Source: Mesorhizobium sp. B2-3-4
Lineage (GTDB): Bacteria; Pseudomonadota; Alphaproteobacteria; Rhizobiales; Rhizobiaceae
Reading direction: 5' to 3'
Assembly (NCBI RefSeq): GCF_006442315.1
Contig: NZ_VFVY01000002.1
Location: 310,001 to 374,000 of the forward strand
DNA length: 64,000 bases
Shown: one piece after another, positions 1 to 8,281 of the stretch
Position numbering within the stretch: position 1 is the first letter of the stretch
Layout of the letters: each line of letters starts with the position of its first letter
The notes under the pieces: model-generated
The model's input: the letters and a program-made list of their open reading frames with translations, nothing else
The model's database searches: none
Told to the model about the DNA's origin: nothing
Translations under genes and position numbers: made by a program

Positions 1-491
1 CGATCGATGCCGACCTGTTCAGCGATGTGTCGACCGGCAAGCTGTCCGGCCCGATGCTGCCTTATCTCGGCCTCGTCGAGAAACACGGCGCCAGGCTTGA
101 ACTTCTGCCGCATGCCGCGGCCGATACCGACCATCCTTCGCGCGTCGCCGGCGCCAAACAGGCTGTCGACCAGATCTTCGACGTCATCCGCCGAAAGACG
201 GTGGTGAACGCAAAAGGCATTGTTCCGCCTCAGTACCTCTCCCAAGGTTCTGCCGCACCCCCGGGCATCGGGCCGGTTACATCTGACGATCTTTTGAAAT
301 TGAGCGCGGAGGAACGCTCCGAATTGGCTGATCTCTGCGACCGGCAAACCCGACTTTGGAGCATGCTCGCCAATGCCGGGCCGGATGAGCGGGGCAAGAT
401 CGTCGCCGAACAAGGCGAGGAGTTCGTCCGGCTGACAAATCGTTTTTGCCTGTTGGCCGAGACGCTAAATCTCAGAGGCCCTTACCAATAG
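1..491 (+). CDS. C-terminal fragment of an unrecognised protein
   Basis: The frame is already open at the left edge of the window (reading from base 3) and stops at TAG 489-491, so only about 162 C-terminal residues are visible. They are hydrophilic and probably helical, with no membrane segment or signal. The segment ends with a charged stretch (LSAEERSELADLCDRQTRL) that looks like a helical tail. I do not recognise a family. An internal ATG at 27 would give 154 residues, but nothing supports a start there. It converges on the DUF900 hydrolase on the other strand with a 26-bp gap, so the two are independent transcription units. Confidence 0.6.
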   Translation, partial: IDADLFSDVSTGKLSGPMLPYLGLVEKHGARLELLPHAAADTDHPSRVAGAKQAVDQIFDVIRRKTVVNAKGIVPPQYLSQGSAAPPGIGPVTSDDLLKLSAEERSELADLCDRQTRLWSMLANAGPDERGKIVAEQGEEFVRLTNRFCLLAETLNLRGPYQ

Positions 492-517
492 GGTTCAGGT
501 AATCACTCCCCCCGTGC

Positions 518-1579
518 TCAGGGCTCGATCCGGTATCGATGCGGAACACCCGTCGCAGCCCGCTTATGGATTTTGTCGGGTGCCTGGCCCGCCAGAACAG
601 CGACTTCATCGTCGCGCACCGGCGTATAGAGCCGGTAATATTGATGGCTGTTCATATTGAGTTGGGTTGGAACAACCTCGCTCACGTCCACCGCGGTCAC
701 CTTGTCGCTGATGGTCGCCATGTTGTCTGGTCCTCCAGCGCCGAGCCGAGGGCCGTTCAGTTCAACTCCAGCGCTCAGGAACGTCAGCACCCAGTCCTTG
801 TGGGTATAATAGACGGTGACCCCACGTCCGAGGTCAGGCAGTGCCTTCAGTTTGTCCTGACGGTCGAATGCGTCGGAGTCTTCGTCGGCGGCGGCAAGAA
901 TGATCTGGTTGAATATGGTCGGAAGATGCGTCGCCGGAACGGCGGGCTGCGTCTCACCGGGTTTTGTATCCTGCGGCTGTGCCAGCAATGCCTGAACGCC
1001 GAAACGCAGGACATAGTTTCCCATGCTGTGACACAGCAGATGAACGGTCGGACGCGGCGCGGTCGGGGCAAGGCCTGCAAGCTCCGACGCCAGCCTGCGG
1101 ATCACCCGGGCAAACGCGGGACCGCTTTGCCGGGACGATGCCCGGTCATGCTGGTAGCCGGCAAATGTTCCGGCGGACGGCCAGCTGAAAACGATGATCT
1201 CGGCGTCAATTCCGTAGAAGCTGAGGATCGTCGCCGCGCGTTCGACACTGTCGGAAAAGGTGTTGTAGAAACCATGCGCGAACAGGATGACCGTCTTTGC
1301 CGCACTGAATGCCGGATGAAGCGTGGCAAACATCTGGTCGCTTCCGCGAATCTGGGCCTTGCCCTTCTCGACCAGTATCTTCTCGTCGTACACGAGCAAG
1401 GTGCCGGGCACGATCTTGCCCTGCTTGGGAGCTCCGGTGACCGTCACCTGGACTTCTCCGTAGCGGATATCGACGCCGTTGGCCTGGCTGAGCTTGGGGC
1501 CAAAACCGATGATCCGGCCCTGACTGTTGACGATCGGGTTTCGATTGCTGACGAAATGGACCTTGTAGGTGTTGGCCAT
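518..1579 (-). CDS. DUF900-type alpha/beta-hydrolase (putative esterase)
   Basis: A 353-residue protein with an alpha/beta-hydrolase fold of the DUF900 esterase/lipase type. The oxyanion-loop motif FAHGFYNTF lies near residue 100 and a nucleophile elbow CHSMGN carries the probable catalytic Ser185. The strand FSWPSAG before it is typical of this family. No signal peptide is seen, so it is probably cytoplasmic. The start ATG at 1577-1579 has a strong Shine-Dalgarno sequence (GGAGG) seven bases upstream. Substrate is unknown: the family match supports hydrolase activity only. It appears to be a single-gene unit with its own promoter. Confidence 0.75.
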   Translation of the reverse strand: MANTYKVHFVSNRNPIVNSQGRIIGFGPKLSQANGVDIRYGEVQVTVTGAPKQGKIVPGTLLVYDEKILVEKGKAQIRGSDQMFATLHPAFSAAKTVILFAHGFYNTFSDSVERAATILSFYGIDAEIIVFSWPSAGTFAGYQHDRASSRQSGPAFARVIRRLASELAGLAPTAPRPTVHLLCHSMGNYVLRFGVQALLAQPQDTKPGETQPAVPATHLPTIFNQIILAAADEDSDAFDRQDKLKALPDLGRGVTVYYTHKDWVLTFLSAGVELNGPRLGAGGPDNMATISDKVTAVDVSEVVPTQLNMNSHQYYRLYTPVRDDEVAVLAGQAPDKIHKRAATGVPHRYRIEP

Positions 1580-1923
1580 GGGATTCCTCCAGACAGGATC
1601 AGGGGTACCGGATCAGGCAAACGGCCGGCCGTCATTGGCCACTAGATGGACACTCTCATTGTTGCGGGACGCGCACCCCGCCGGCCATGGCCCCGGATAC
1701 TTTCGAAGTGCTTGCGGCAGGTAAACGTAGGCCTAGTTATTTTAGTGCAAGGGGAAATGTATTCGCCATTTCTAATATGGTCAATTTCTGTCGGCAAGAG
1801 ATTTCGCAGCATCTCTTCGTTTTGTTTCTTTGCATTTCATGCGACGGCGCACGACACGCGGTATTTCTGCGGGTCGGCGGATCCGGATGTCGGCGACGCC
1901 GATCGCTGCAAACAGGCCGCCGG
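1580..1923. other. Intergenic region without a supported gene
   Basis: This 344-bp gap separates the DUF900 hydrolase start from the 3' end of the lyase homologue. I see no credible coding frame; the open frames that cross it run into antisense sequence of the neighbouring lyase. The middle part (about 1735-1860) is clearly AT-richer than its surroundings and holds a plausible minus-strand promoter. Confidence 0.6.
1756..1784 (-). promoter_or_regulatory. Putative sigma70-type promoter for the DUF900 hydrolase
   Basis: On the minus strand TTGACC (1784-1779) is followed after 17 bases by TACATT (1761-1756). It is a good match to -35/-10 elements in an AT-rich patch and points at the hydrolase start about 175 bases downstream. 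Assigned from sequence only. Confidence 0.4.
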
Positions 1924-3420
1924 TCAGTCCCGGGGGCCGGCCACCATCCGGGCGACGCGCGTCATGTCGGTGCTCATCTCGCGGTCGTCGTCGAGCGGGC
2001 TGACGAGCGCACGCACGGCGGCAAAGGTGCGCCGCGGCCCTTCGCCCATGCTGTCGACGACGCCGCGTAGTTCCACGCCCGTCGCCGCGAAGATCAGCTC
2101 CATGGCAACGAGAAAGCGCAGGCGCTCGACGATCTCGCCCGTCTTGGCCACAACGCGTGGCGCCATGGACGACTGGTCCTCGATGCCGTCCGAAACCGCG
2201 AGCGGGCTGAGCGACATCGGATTGGCCAGATGCCGGATCTCTGCCTCCAGCGCTGACAATGGCTTTTGCAGTTCCGCGTAGCCTTGGCGGCTGCCGCCCC
2301 TGGCCGACAGGAAGCGCGGCAGTTCCGCAATCGTCGGCGACATCAGCTTCATGCAGCGATTGGCGATGCCGACCGCGCAATGCGCGAGCGCCTGGCCGAG
2401 ATGCTCCCAGGCCAGCGTCATCGCCGTGAGGTCGAAATTGCCGTTCGAGACGACCCGCTCGTCTTCGGGCAGGATCACCGGGTTGTCGCCCGAATGGATG
2501 AGTTCGATCTCGGTCGCCAGCCTCGCCTGTTCGAACGCGTGCAGTAGGCCACCCCAGACCTGCGGCACGCAGCGGTAGCTGAGCGGATCCTGGAGGCGGC
2601 GCGCCGCCTTGTCCTTCCACAGGCCGCTTCCGGCAAGTTCGGTGCGCAGCCGCGCGCCGATCTCGCGCTGGCCGAAGGCCGGCCGCGCGGCCAGGGCATC
2701 CGCGTCGATGGCGGTGAGGGAAGAGCGGAACGCCTCGTAGTTGAGTGCTACCGCCGCCAATCCCCAGTCGATGAGATTGGCGACGTCTTCGAGGCAAAGG
2801 CAGGCCGTGCCCGTCGACAGGCTGTTGGCGACGATGAGAGCATGGCCGTCCTTCTCACGCAGGTCGAGCGGCTCCAGCCCGGCGAGAGCAAGTGCCTCCG
2901 CCGAGGGCATGATCCGGCCCTGGAACTCTATCTCGCCGTCACCGCGCAGCGCCCTCGCCATGTGACCGAGATGGGCGAGGTCGGCCGCCCCGATCGACCC
3001 CCATGTCGGGATCACCGGATGGACGCCGGCGTTGAGCGCCGCGACAAGCCCCGTCACCACGCGTTCCGAAGTGCCGGTACCGCCGGCGGCCATGCCAGAA
3101 ATGCGCGCGGTCATCAGCGCGCGCACCGCCTCGGTCGGAAGAGCCGGGCCGATGCCCATGCTGTGGCTGAGCGGAACGCTGTGCTGGAAGGCGATCAGGT
3201 CGGCCTGTGCGAGCGGCGTGTCGACACAGGCGCCGAGGCCTGTCGTGACGCCGTACATCGGCTTGCCGAGCTGGGTCAGGTGCTCGATCAGCGCGCGGCT
3301 CGCACGGATCCGGCGCATCGCCTCCTCGCCCAGCATCAACCGCGCATTGCGCCGCGCGATCTCGGCGACGTCAGCCGCGCTGAGTGGCTTGGCGTCGAGC
3401 AGTATCATCCGGGCTGTCAT
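1924..3420 (-). CDS. Aromatic amino acid ammonia-lyase (HutH) homologue lacking the MIO triad
   Basis: The 498 residues align over their full length with histidine/phenylalanine ammonia-lyases: YGVTTGLG carries the usual catalytic Tyr, NSLSTGT the active-site Asn, and RCVPQVWG and IEDQSSM the later active-site segments. The canonical GSVGASGDLAPL segment, whose Ala-Ser-Gly cyclises to the electrophilic MIO cofactor, is instead GSIGAADLAHL: the triad has become Ala145-Ala146 directly before Asp147, one residue shorter. The Tyr of the DPYSLR motif is also moved (DPLSYR). Established MIO chemistry therefore looks impossible, and the protein may bind ligand, catalyse a different reaction, or be a remnant. 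It is the last gene of the asnC-ssd-atf-MDR minus-strand arm (134 bp after the MDR gene). No hutU, hutI or hutG is nearby, so I do not call it hutH. Confidence 0.8.
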   Translation of the reverse strand: MTARMILLDAKPLSAADVAEIARRNARLMLGEEAMRRIRASRALIEHLTQLGKPMYGVTTGLGACVDTPLAQADLIAFQHSVPLSHSMGIGPALPTEAVRALMTARISGMAAGGTGTSERVVTGLVAALNAGVHPVIPTWGSIGAADLAHLGHMARALRGDGEIEFQGRIMPSAEALALAGLEPLDLREKDGHALIVANSLSTGTACLCLEDVANLIDWGLAAVALNYEAFRSSLTAIDADALAARPAFGQREIGARLRTELAGSGLWKDKAARRLQDPLSYRCVPQVWGGLLHAFEQARLATEIELIHSGDNPVILPEDERVVSNGNFDLTAMTLAWEHLGQALAHCAVGIANRCMKLMSPTIAELPRFLSARGGSRQGYAELQKPLSALEAEIRHLANPMSLSPLAVSDGIEDQSSMAPRVVAKTGEIVERLRFLVAMELIFAATGVELRGVVDSMGEGPRRTFAAVRALVSPLDDDREMSTDMTRVARMVAGPRD

Positions 3421-3554
3421 GTCTGGCCTGTATCCTGTGATCGCGTCCCGGCCGCGGTGCGGCGGGCATCACAGTTTGTGGCCACTTGCGGCCCGGACTG
3501 CAAGCCATTCCGATTATGGCAGCGGCGTCGAGGAGATGCCAGGATTCCGAAAAA

Positions 3555-4658
3555 CTACGCCGGCTCCTCCGCAACGGCATCGGGCACCACCACCAGCTTG
3601 CCGACGAAGTCCTTGGCGACGAAGTCGGCCTGCGCCTGTTGGAAATTCGAAAGCCTGTAGACGCCGCCGACCAGCGGCCGGATCTTGCCCTCCTCGATAT
3701 AGCGCACGATGCGGCGGAAGTCTGCGCGTGTGCCCTGGCTCGACCCATTGAGTTGCAACTGCTTGAGATACATCGTCCTGAGGTCGAGCTGCACGACCGG
3801 ACCGGCGATCGCGCCGGCGGTGGTGTAGCGGCCCTCGGGCCTGAGGATCCGCAGCAGATCGTTGAAGATCGCGCCGCCGACGAGATCGGCGACGACATCG
3901 ATCGGCTGGCCGCCCGTTGCCTCGGCCACGGCTTGCGGCAGGTCGGCGACGCCACGGGTGATCACGGCCTCGGCGCCGATGTCGAGCACAGCCTGCTCCT
4001 TGCCCTTGCCAACGACGGCGTAGGGAATGGCGCCGCGCGCCCGGGCCAGTTGCACGATGCCCGAGCCGACGCCGCCGGAGGCGCCGGTGACCAGCACGCG
4101 TTCGCCGGCCTTGAGCGCGGCGCGTTCCAGCATCTGTTCCCCGGTGAGGTAGGCGCAGCAGAACGTGGCGAGTTCGACGTCGCTCAACGGCGTGTCGACG
4201 ACATGCGCGTTTTCCGCCGGCACGGACTGATACTCGGCATAACCGCCATCGCGGCCATGACCCATATAGTCGATGTCGGCAAGCGAATCGTCGTCGCGGT
4301 TGTAGATGGAGAAGTCGACCATCACCCGTTCGCCGATACGGTCGGGCGAAACGCCGTCGCCGACGGCGGCGATATGTCCCACCGTGTCGGTCCCCTGGAT
4401 ACGCGGGAAGACAAGCGTGTTGCCCTGGCGGCGCCAGGTCGACACCGCGCCTGCGTCCTCTTCCGTGCCATAGGCGCCCTGGCGCACCCAGACATCGGTG
4501 TTGTTCATGCCGCAGGCGCTGACCTTGACCAGCACTTCGCCGGCGGCGGGCGCGGGCACTTTCACATCGGTGCGGTAGACGAGCTTTTCCGGTCCGCCGT
4601 GCCCGGTCAGCAGCACGGCGGCCATGGTGGCGGGAACGGTTTTCGTCATGGCATTCAT
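3555..4658 (-). CDS. MDR-superfamily alcohol dehydrogenase/quinone oxidoreductase-like protein
   Basis: A 367-residue medium-chain dehydrogenase. The GroES-like N-terminal domain begins HGGPEKLVYR. The Rossmann domain carries the GASGGVGSGIVQLAR nucleotide-binding motif, and a VADLVGG segment follows. The classical catalytic-zinc ligands are not in place (ACGMNNTD instead of CGxCHTD, and no GHE), so it probably behaves as a zinc-independent NADPH reductase. It begins only nine bases after the aminotransferase gene, so co-transcription with the ectoine catabolic arm is likely. This suggests a role in handling an aldehyde or enone intermediate, which is an inference. ATGs at codons 1 and 4 are both possible. 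Confidence 0.75.
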   Translation of the reverse strand: MNAMTKTVPATMAAVLLTGHGGPEKLVYRTDVKVPAPAAGEVLVKVSACGMNNTDVWVRQGAYGTEEDAGAVSTWRRQGNTLVFPRIQGTDTVGHIAAVGDGVSPDRIGERVMVDFSIYNRDDDSLADIDYMGHGRDGGYAEYQSVPAENAHVVDTPLSDVELATFCCAYLTGEQMLERAALKAGERVLVTGASGGVGSGIVQLARARGAIPYAVVGKGKEQAVLDIGAEAVITRGVADLPQAVAEATGGQPIDVVADLVGGAIFNDLLRILRPEGRYTTAGAIAGPVVQLDLRTMYLKQLQLNGSSQGTRADFRRIVRYIEEGKIRPLVGGVYRLSNFQQAQADFVAKDFVGKLVVVPDAVAEEPA

Positions 4659-4667
4659 GTCTTTATC

Positions 4668-6047
4668 TCAGAGGCTGGAAAACACGCTCTTCACTGCATC
4701 CGCCGTCTTCGAAACGACGATATCGGCTTCCGCGCGGGTCAGGCAGAGCGGCGGCGCGAAGCCGAGAATGTCGCCCTGCGGCATGGCGCGGCCGATGACA
4801 CCGCTCGCCGCCAGCGCGGTGGCGACCTGCGGTCCGATCTTCAGCGAGGGATCGAAGAAGACGCGGTCGTCGCGGTCCTTCACGAATTCGATCGCCGCCA
4901 GCATGCCGTCGCCGCGCACCTCGCCGACATGTTTGTGGCCGCCAACGGCCTTTGCTAGCTCCGCGCGGAAATAGGCGCCGGTCTCGCCGGCGTTTTTCAC
5001 CAGGTCCATCTCATCGATCAGTTCGAGATTGGCGACACCGGCGGCAACGCAGATCGGATGCGCCGAATAGGTCCAGCCATGGCCGAGCGAGCCGAGCTTG
5101 TCGGAGCCCTGCACCAGCACCTGCCACATCTTGTCGGCGACGATGACACCCGACAGCGGCGCATAGGCCGAGGTGAGACCCTTGGCGATGGTGATCAGGT
5201 CGGGTTTGATGCCGTAATGGTCGGAGCCGAACATGGTGCCGAGCCGCCCGAAGCCAGTCACCACCTCGTCGGCGACCAGCAGCACGTCGTATTTTTTCAG
5301 CACTGCCTGGATCTTTTCCCAATAGCCGGCGGGCGGCGGCACGATGCCGCCGGTGCCCAGGATCGGCTCGCCGATGAAGGCGGCGACTGTTTCAGGCCCT
5401 TCCGCCAGGATCATCTCCTCGAGCTTGTCGGCACAATGCTGCGAAAACTGCTCCTCGCTCATCGAGCGGTCGGCGCGGCGGAAATAATAGGGCGCCTCGG
5501 TGTGCAGGACCGGCGCGCGCGGCAGGTCGAAGGCATTGTGGAAGAGCTCGAGCCCGGTCAGCGATCCCGTCATCACGCCCGAGCCGTGATAGCCGCGCCA
5601 GCGCGAGATGATCTTCTTCTTCTCCGGCCGGCCGAGCACGTTGTTGTAGTACCAGATCAGCTTGATATTGGTTTCGTTGGCATCCGAACCGGAGAGGCCG
5701 AAATAGACGCGTGACATGCCCTTCGGTGCGCGGTCGATGATCATCTTGGCCAGCGTGATCGAGGCCTCGGTGCCGTGACCGACATAGGCGTGGTAATAGG
5801 CAAGGTTCTTTGCCTGCGCGGCGATGGCGTCAGCGATCTTTTGGCGGCCGTAGCCGACATTGACGCAATAGAGGCCGGCGAAGGCGTCGATGCTCTTCCT
5901 GCCATTATTGTCCCAGACGGTGACGCCTTCGCCGCCGGCCATGATCCGCGTCGGCGATTCACCGCGCGCATGCGTGCCCATATGGGTGGAGGGATGGAAG
6001 AAGTGGTCGCGATCCCAGGCGGAAAGTTCGTTGGACTGGTCGAGCAT
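4668..6047 (-). CDS. doeD: Class III aminotransferase, probable diaminobutyrate transaminase of ectoine breakdown
   Basis: A fold-type I PLP enzyme of 459 residues. The substrate/cofactor loop GLSGSDANETNIKL lies near residue 120, DEVVTGFGRLG contains the PLP-pyridine Asp260, and Lys289 in TIAKGLTS is the Schiff-base lysine. The start at 6045-6047 is chosen over a longer frame because CAGGAG sits eight bases upstream. In related ectoine loci this gene (atf or doeD) lies next to ssd (doeC), converting L-2,4-diaminobutyrate to aspartate semialdehyde. Position 36 bp downstream of ssd supports the assignment; sequence alone shows only an omega-aminotransferase. Confidence 0.75.
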   Translation of the reverse strand: MLDQSNELSAWDRDHFFHPSTHMGTHARGESPTRIMAGGEGVTVWDNNGRKSIDAFAGLYCVNVGYGRQKIADAIAAQAKNLAYYHAYVGHGTEASITLAKMIIDRAPKGMSRVYFGLSGSDANETNIKLIWYYNNVLGRPEKKKIISRWRGYHGSGVMTGSLTGLELFHNAFDLPRAPVLHTEAPYYFRRADRSMSEEQFSQHCADKLEEMILAEGPETVAAFIGEPILGTGGIVPPPAGYWEKIQAVLKKYDVLLVADEVVTGFGRLGTMFGSDHYGIKPDLITIAKGLTSAYAPLSGVIVADKMWQVLVQGSDKLGSLGHGWTYSAHPICVAAGVANLELIDEMDLVKNAGETGAYFRAELAKAVGGHKHVGEVRGDGMLAAIEFVKDRDDRVFFDPSLKIGPQVATALAASGVIGRAMPQGDILGFAPPLCLTRAEADIVVSKTADAVKSVFSSL

Positions 6048-6083
6048 CTTTTTGACTCCTGACGAGAATGAGGCCTGCACAGC

Positions 6084-7577
6084 TTACGCTACATCGAGGC
6101 AGAGATATTTGAGGTCGGTAAAAGCTTCTATCCCGTGGCGTGAGCCTTCGCGGCCGATGCCGGATTGCTTAACGCCACCGAACGGGATCGGCGCGCCGGT
6201 GATCTTCACGCGGTTGACGGCGACCATGCCGTAGTCGAGCGCGCGGCCCATGCGCTGCTGGCGCGCGCCATTCTCGGTCACGACATAGGCGACGAGCCCA
6301 TATTCGGTGGCGTTGGCGCGGGCGATCACCTCGTTCTCGTCGTCGAAAGGTGTAACTGCGGCCACGGGACCAAACGTCTCCTCGCGCATGATCAGCGCGT
6401 CGTCGGGCACATCGGCCAGCAGCGTCGGCTGGTAGAAGAGCGGTCCGGCCCGGTGCCGCGTGCCACCGGCGAGGCAATGCGCGCCAAAGGCCATGGCGTC
6501 GGCGACCTGTTCCTCGACCTTCTTGACGGCGCGTTCGTGCATCAGCGGCCCGATGTCGGAGTCGTCGGCGAGTCCATTGCCTGTACGCAGCATCTCGATC
6601 CGCTTGGCAAAGGCGGCGCAGAAGCGGTCATAAATCGGGCGGTGGACATAGATGCGGTTGGCGGCAAGGCAATCCTGCCCCGACGTGGCGAACTTTGCGT
6701 CGATGGCGATGCTCACGGCCTTGTCGAGATCGGCGTCGGCAAAGACGATCAGCGGCGCGTGGCCGCCGAGTTCCATCACCAGCCGCTTCATCGTCGGCGC
6801 GCTCTGGGCGGCGATCAGCCGGCCGATCTCGGTCGAGCCGGTGAAACTCATGGCGCGCACGCGCGGGTCTTCGCACAGGCGCCCGACGATCGTCGCGGCC
6901 TTGCCGGTGATGATGTTGAAGACGCCGGCAGGCAGGCCGGCGCGCTCGCCGAGTTCGGCCAGCGCCAGCGCCGACAGCGGCGTTTCCGAAGACGGATGCG
7001 CCACGATGGTGCAGCCGGCGGCAAGTGCCGCGGCCACCTTGCGCGTCAGCATCGCCGAGGGAAAATTCCACGGCGTGACGACGCCGACGACGCCGAGCGG
7101 CTCGCGCCGCACCATCATTTCCGCATTCGGCAGATGGCTGGTGACGCTTTCGGCGTTGAGACGTTTTGCCTCTTCGGCATACCATTCGACGAACGAAGCC
7201 GCGTAGTCGATTTCACCGAGCGACTCCTTCAGAGGCTTGCCCTGCTCGAGCGTCATCAGCAGGGCGAGGTCGTCTTTCGCGGCGATGATCAACTCGAACC
7301 ATTTTCGCAGGATTTTCGAACGCTCCTGCGGCAGCAGCGCCCGCCAAGCCGGCAGGGCGCGGGCGGCGGCATCGATCGCTCTCGTCGTCTGCCCCGCGTC
7401 GAGCGCGGCGACGAAGGCGACCGTGGTGCCGGTCGCCGGATCGGTGACTTCAAAACTCTCGGCCGCCTCGCTCGCCGTCCAATGGCCATCGACATAGGCG
7501 AGTTCGCGCAGCAACCGGCGGTCGGCGAGCCGGTCGAGCGCTTCGTGGCGATACGAGCGGGCGAAATGCGCGGACAT
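6084..7577 (-). CDS. doeC: Aldehyde dehydrogenase, succinate/aspartate-semialdehyde type
   Basis: A 497-residue ALDH of the GabD branch: VTPWNFPSAM for cofactor binding, general base Glu269 in MELGGHAP, and nucleophile Cys303 in GQDCLAANR. In ectoine loci this position (ssd or doeC) oxidises aspartate semialdehyde to aspartate, the last step feeding central metabolism. Unusually, the near-invariant lysine of the VLKPA motif is His194 here (TIVAHPSSETP), which should affect cofactor-ribose contacts. It lies downstream of asnC across a 129-bp gap that contains a Lrp-like dyad. GabD activity on succinate semialdehyde remains an alternative. Confidence 0.75.
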   Translation of the reverse strand: MSAHFARSYRHEALDRLADRRLLRELAYVDGHWTASEAAESFEVTDPATGTTVAFVAALDAGQTTRAIDAAARALPAWRALLPQERSKILRKWFELIIAAKDDLALLMTLEQGKPLKESLGEIDYAASFVEWYAEEAKRLNAESVTSHLPNAEMMVRREPLGVVGVVTPWNFPSAMLTRKVAAALAAGCTIVAHPSSETPLSALALAELGERAGLPAGVFNIITGKAATIVGRLCEDPRVRAMSFTGSTEIGRLIAAQSAPTMKRLVMELGGHAPLIVFADADLDKAVSIAIDAKFATSGQDCLAANRIYVHRPIYDRFCAAFAKRIEMLRTGNGLADDSDIGPLMHERAVKKVEEQVADAMAFGAHCLAGGTRHRAGPLFYQPTLLADVPDDALIMREETFGPVAAVTPFDDENEVIARANATEYGLVAYVVTENGARQQRMGRALDYGMVAVNRVKITGAPIPFGGVKQSGIGREGSRHGIEAFTDLKYLCLDVA

Positions 7578-7657
7578 GGTCGAAGCCTCCCGGTTCGGTT
7601 TGATCCGGGAAGACTACCCGTCACCGGTAGACAGAGAGGCTGTTTGGACGCCCGGCC

Positions 7658-7676
7658 ATAGAGAGAATCTCTCTAT
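7658..7676. promoter_or_regulatory. Perfect 9-bp dyad, possible AsnC/Lrp operator
   Basis: ATAGAGAGA-A-TCTCTCTAT is a perfect inverted repeat around one central base. It lies between the asnC stop and the ssd start, about 80 bp upstream of the ssd ATG. The TAG...CTA ends resemble Lrp-family sites. No T-run follows it in the minus direction, so a terminator is less likely. Confidence 0.45.
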
Positions 7677-7706
7677 TGCGACGACAGGGCAGCCGATCTC
7701 TCCGGT

Positions 7707-8198
7707 CTATGTCGACGTCGGCAACAGATCGGCTATGGGCAGCGCGATATCATCCTTCACCGTCTTGATGACGATGTAGGTGAAGTAGCGGTCGATGCCG
7801 ATCTCACGCTCCAACAGGGAATCCACCAGGCGCTGGTAGGCGTCGATGTCGCGCGCCATCACCTTCAGCACATAGTCGACGCCGCCGCCCACCGACCAGC
7901 AGGCGACGATCTCGTCGATGTCGCGGATGGCGCGCTCGAAGCGGTCGAAATCGGCCTGACGGTGACTGGCCAGCGTCACTTCCATCAGCACCGTGGCAAC
8001 CGGAGCCACGAGACGCATGGCGACCCGGGCGTGGTAGCCCGAGACGATGCCGGCCTTCTCCAGCTTGCGCAGCCGCATCCAGCACGGCGTCGGCGACAGT
8101 CCGACCTGCTCGGCCAGGGCCAGCTTGGTGATGCGTCCGTCGCGCTGGATGGCGTCGAGGATTTTGAGGTCGATCGGGTCGAGTTTGGCTGGCGTCAT
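7707..8198 (-). CDS. asnC: Lrp/AsnC-family regulator of the ectoine locus
   Basis: A 163-residue Lrp-type protein. The N-terminal helix-turn-helix spans roughly residues 10-55 (LDAIQRDGRITKLALAEQVGLS is its core, with the recognition helix after PTPCWMRL). It is followed by an RAM ligand-binding domain with the usual VMEVTL and VGGGVDYVLKV strands. An asnC/doeX regulator is a standard member of ectoine loci, beside the MocR-like enuR; here the two are divergent across 83 bp. It probably senses an intermediate of ectoine breakdown and acts on its own promoter and the ssd-atf arm; that part is inference. Confidence 0.8.
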   Translation of the reverse strand: MTPAKLDPIDLKILDAIQRDGRITKLALAEQVGLSPTPCWMRLRKLEKAGIVSGYHARVAMRLVAPVATVLMEVTLASHRQADFDRFERAIRDIDEIVACWSVGGGVDYVLKVMARDIDAYQRLVDSLLEREIGIDRYFTYIVIKTVKDDIALPIADLLPTST

Positions 8199-8247
8199 CA
8201 GGTCTCACTTTTTCGTCCACAGTAGCATGATGGCGCATTATTTCGAT

Positions 8248-8256
8248 TGTCAATTG
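8248..8256 (+). promoter_or_regulatory. TGTCAATTG motif in the asnC/enuR divergent promoter
   Basis: This nonamer sits in the AT-rich 83-bp region between the divergent regulators. Its reverse complement occurs upstream of ehuA (9726-9734), which makes it a candidate half-site for EnuR or AsnC. The motif is observed; the binding is inferred. Confidence 0.35.
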
Positions 8257-8281
8257 CACTGATTTCGATCTCTAATAAGTC

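Noticed and set aside
1924..3420. Histidine utilisation (hut) operon
   Set aside because: Only a HutH-like protein is present; hutU, hutI, hutG and hutC are absent, and the MIO triad is missing.
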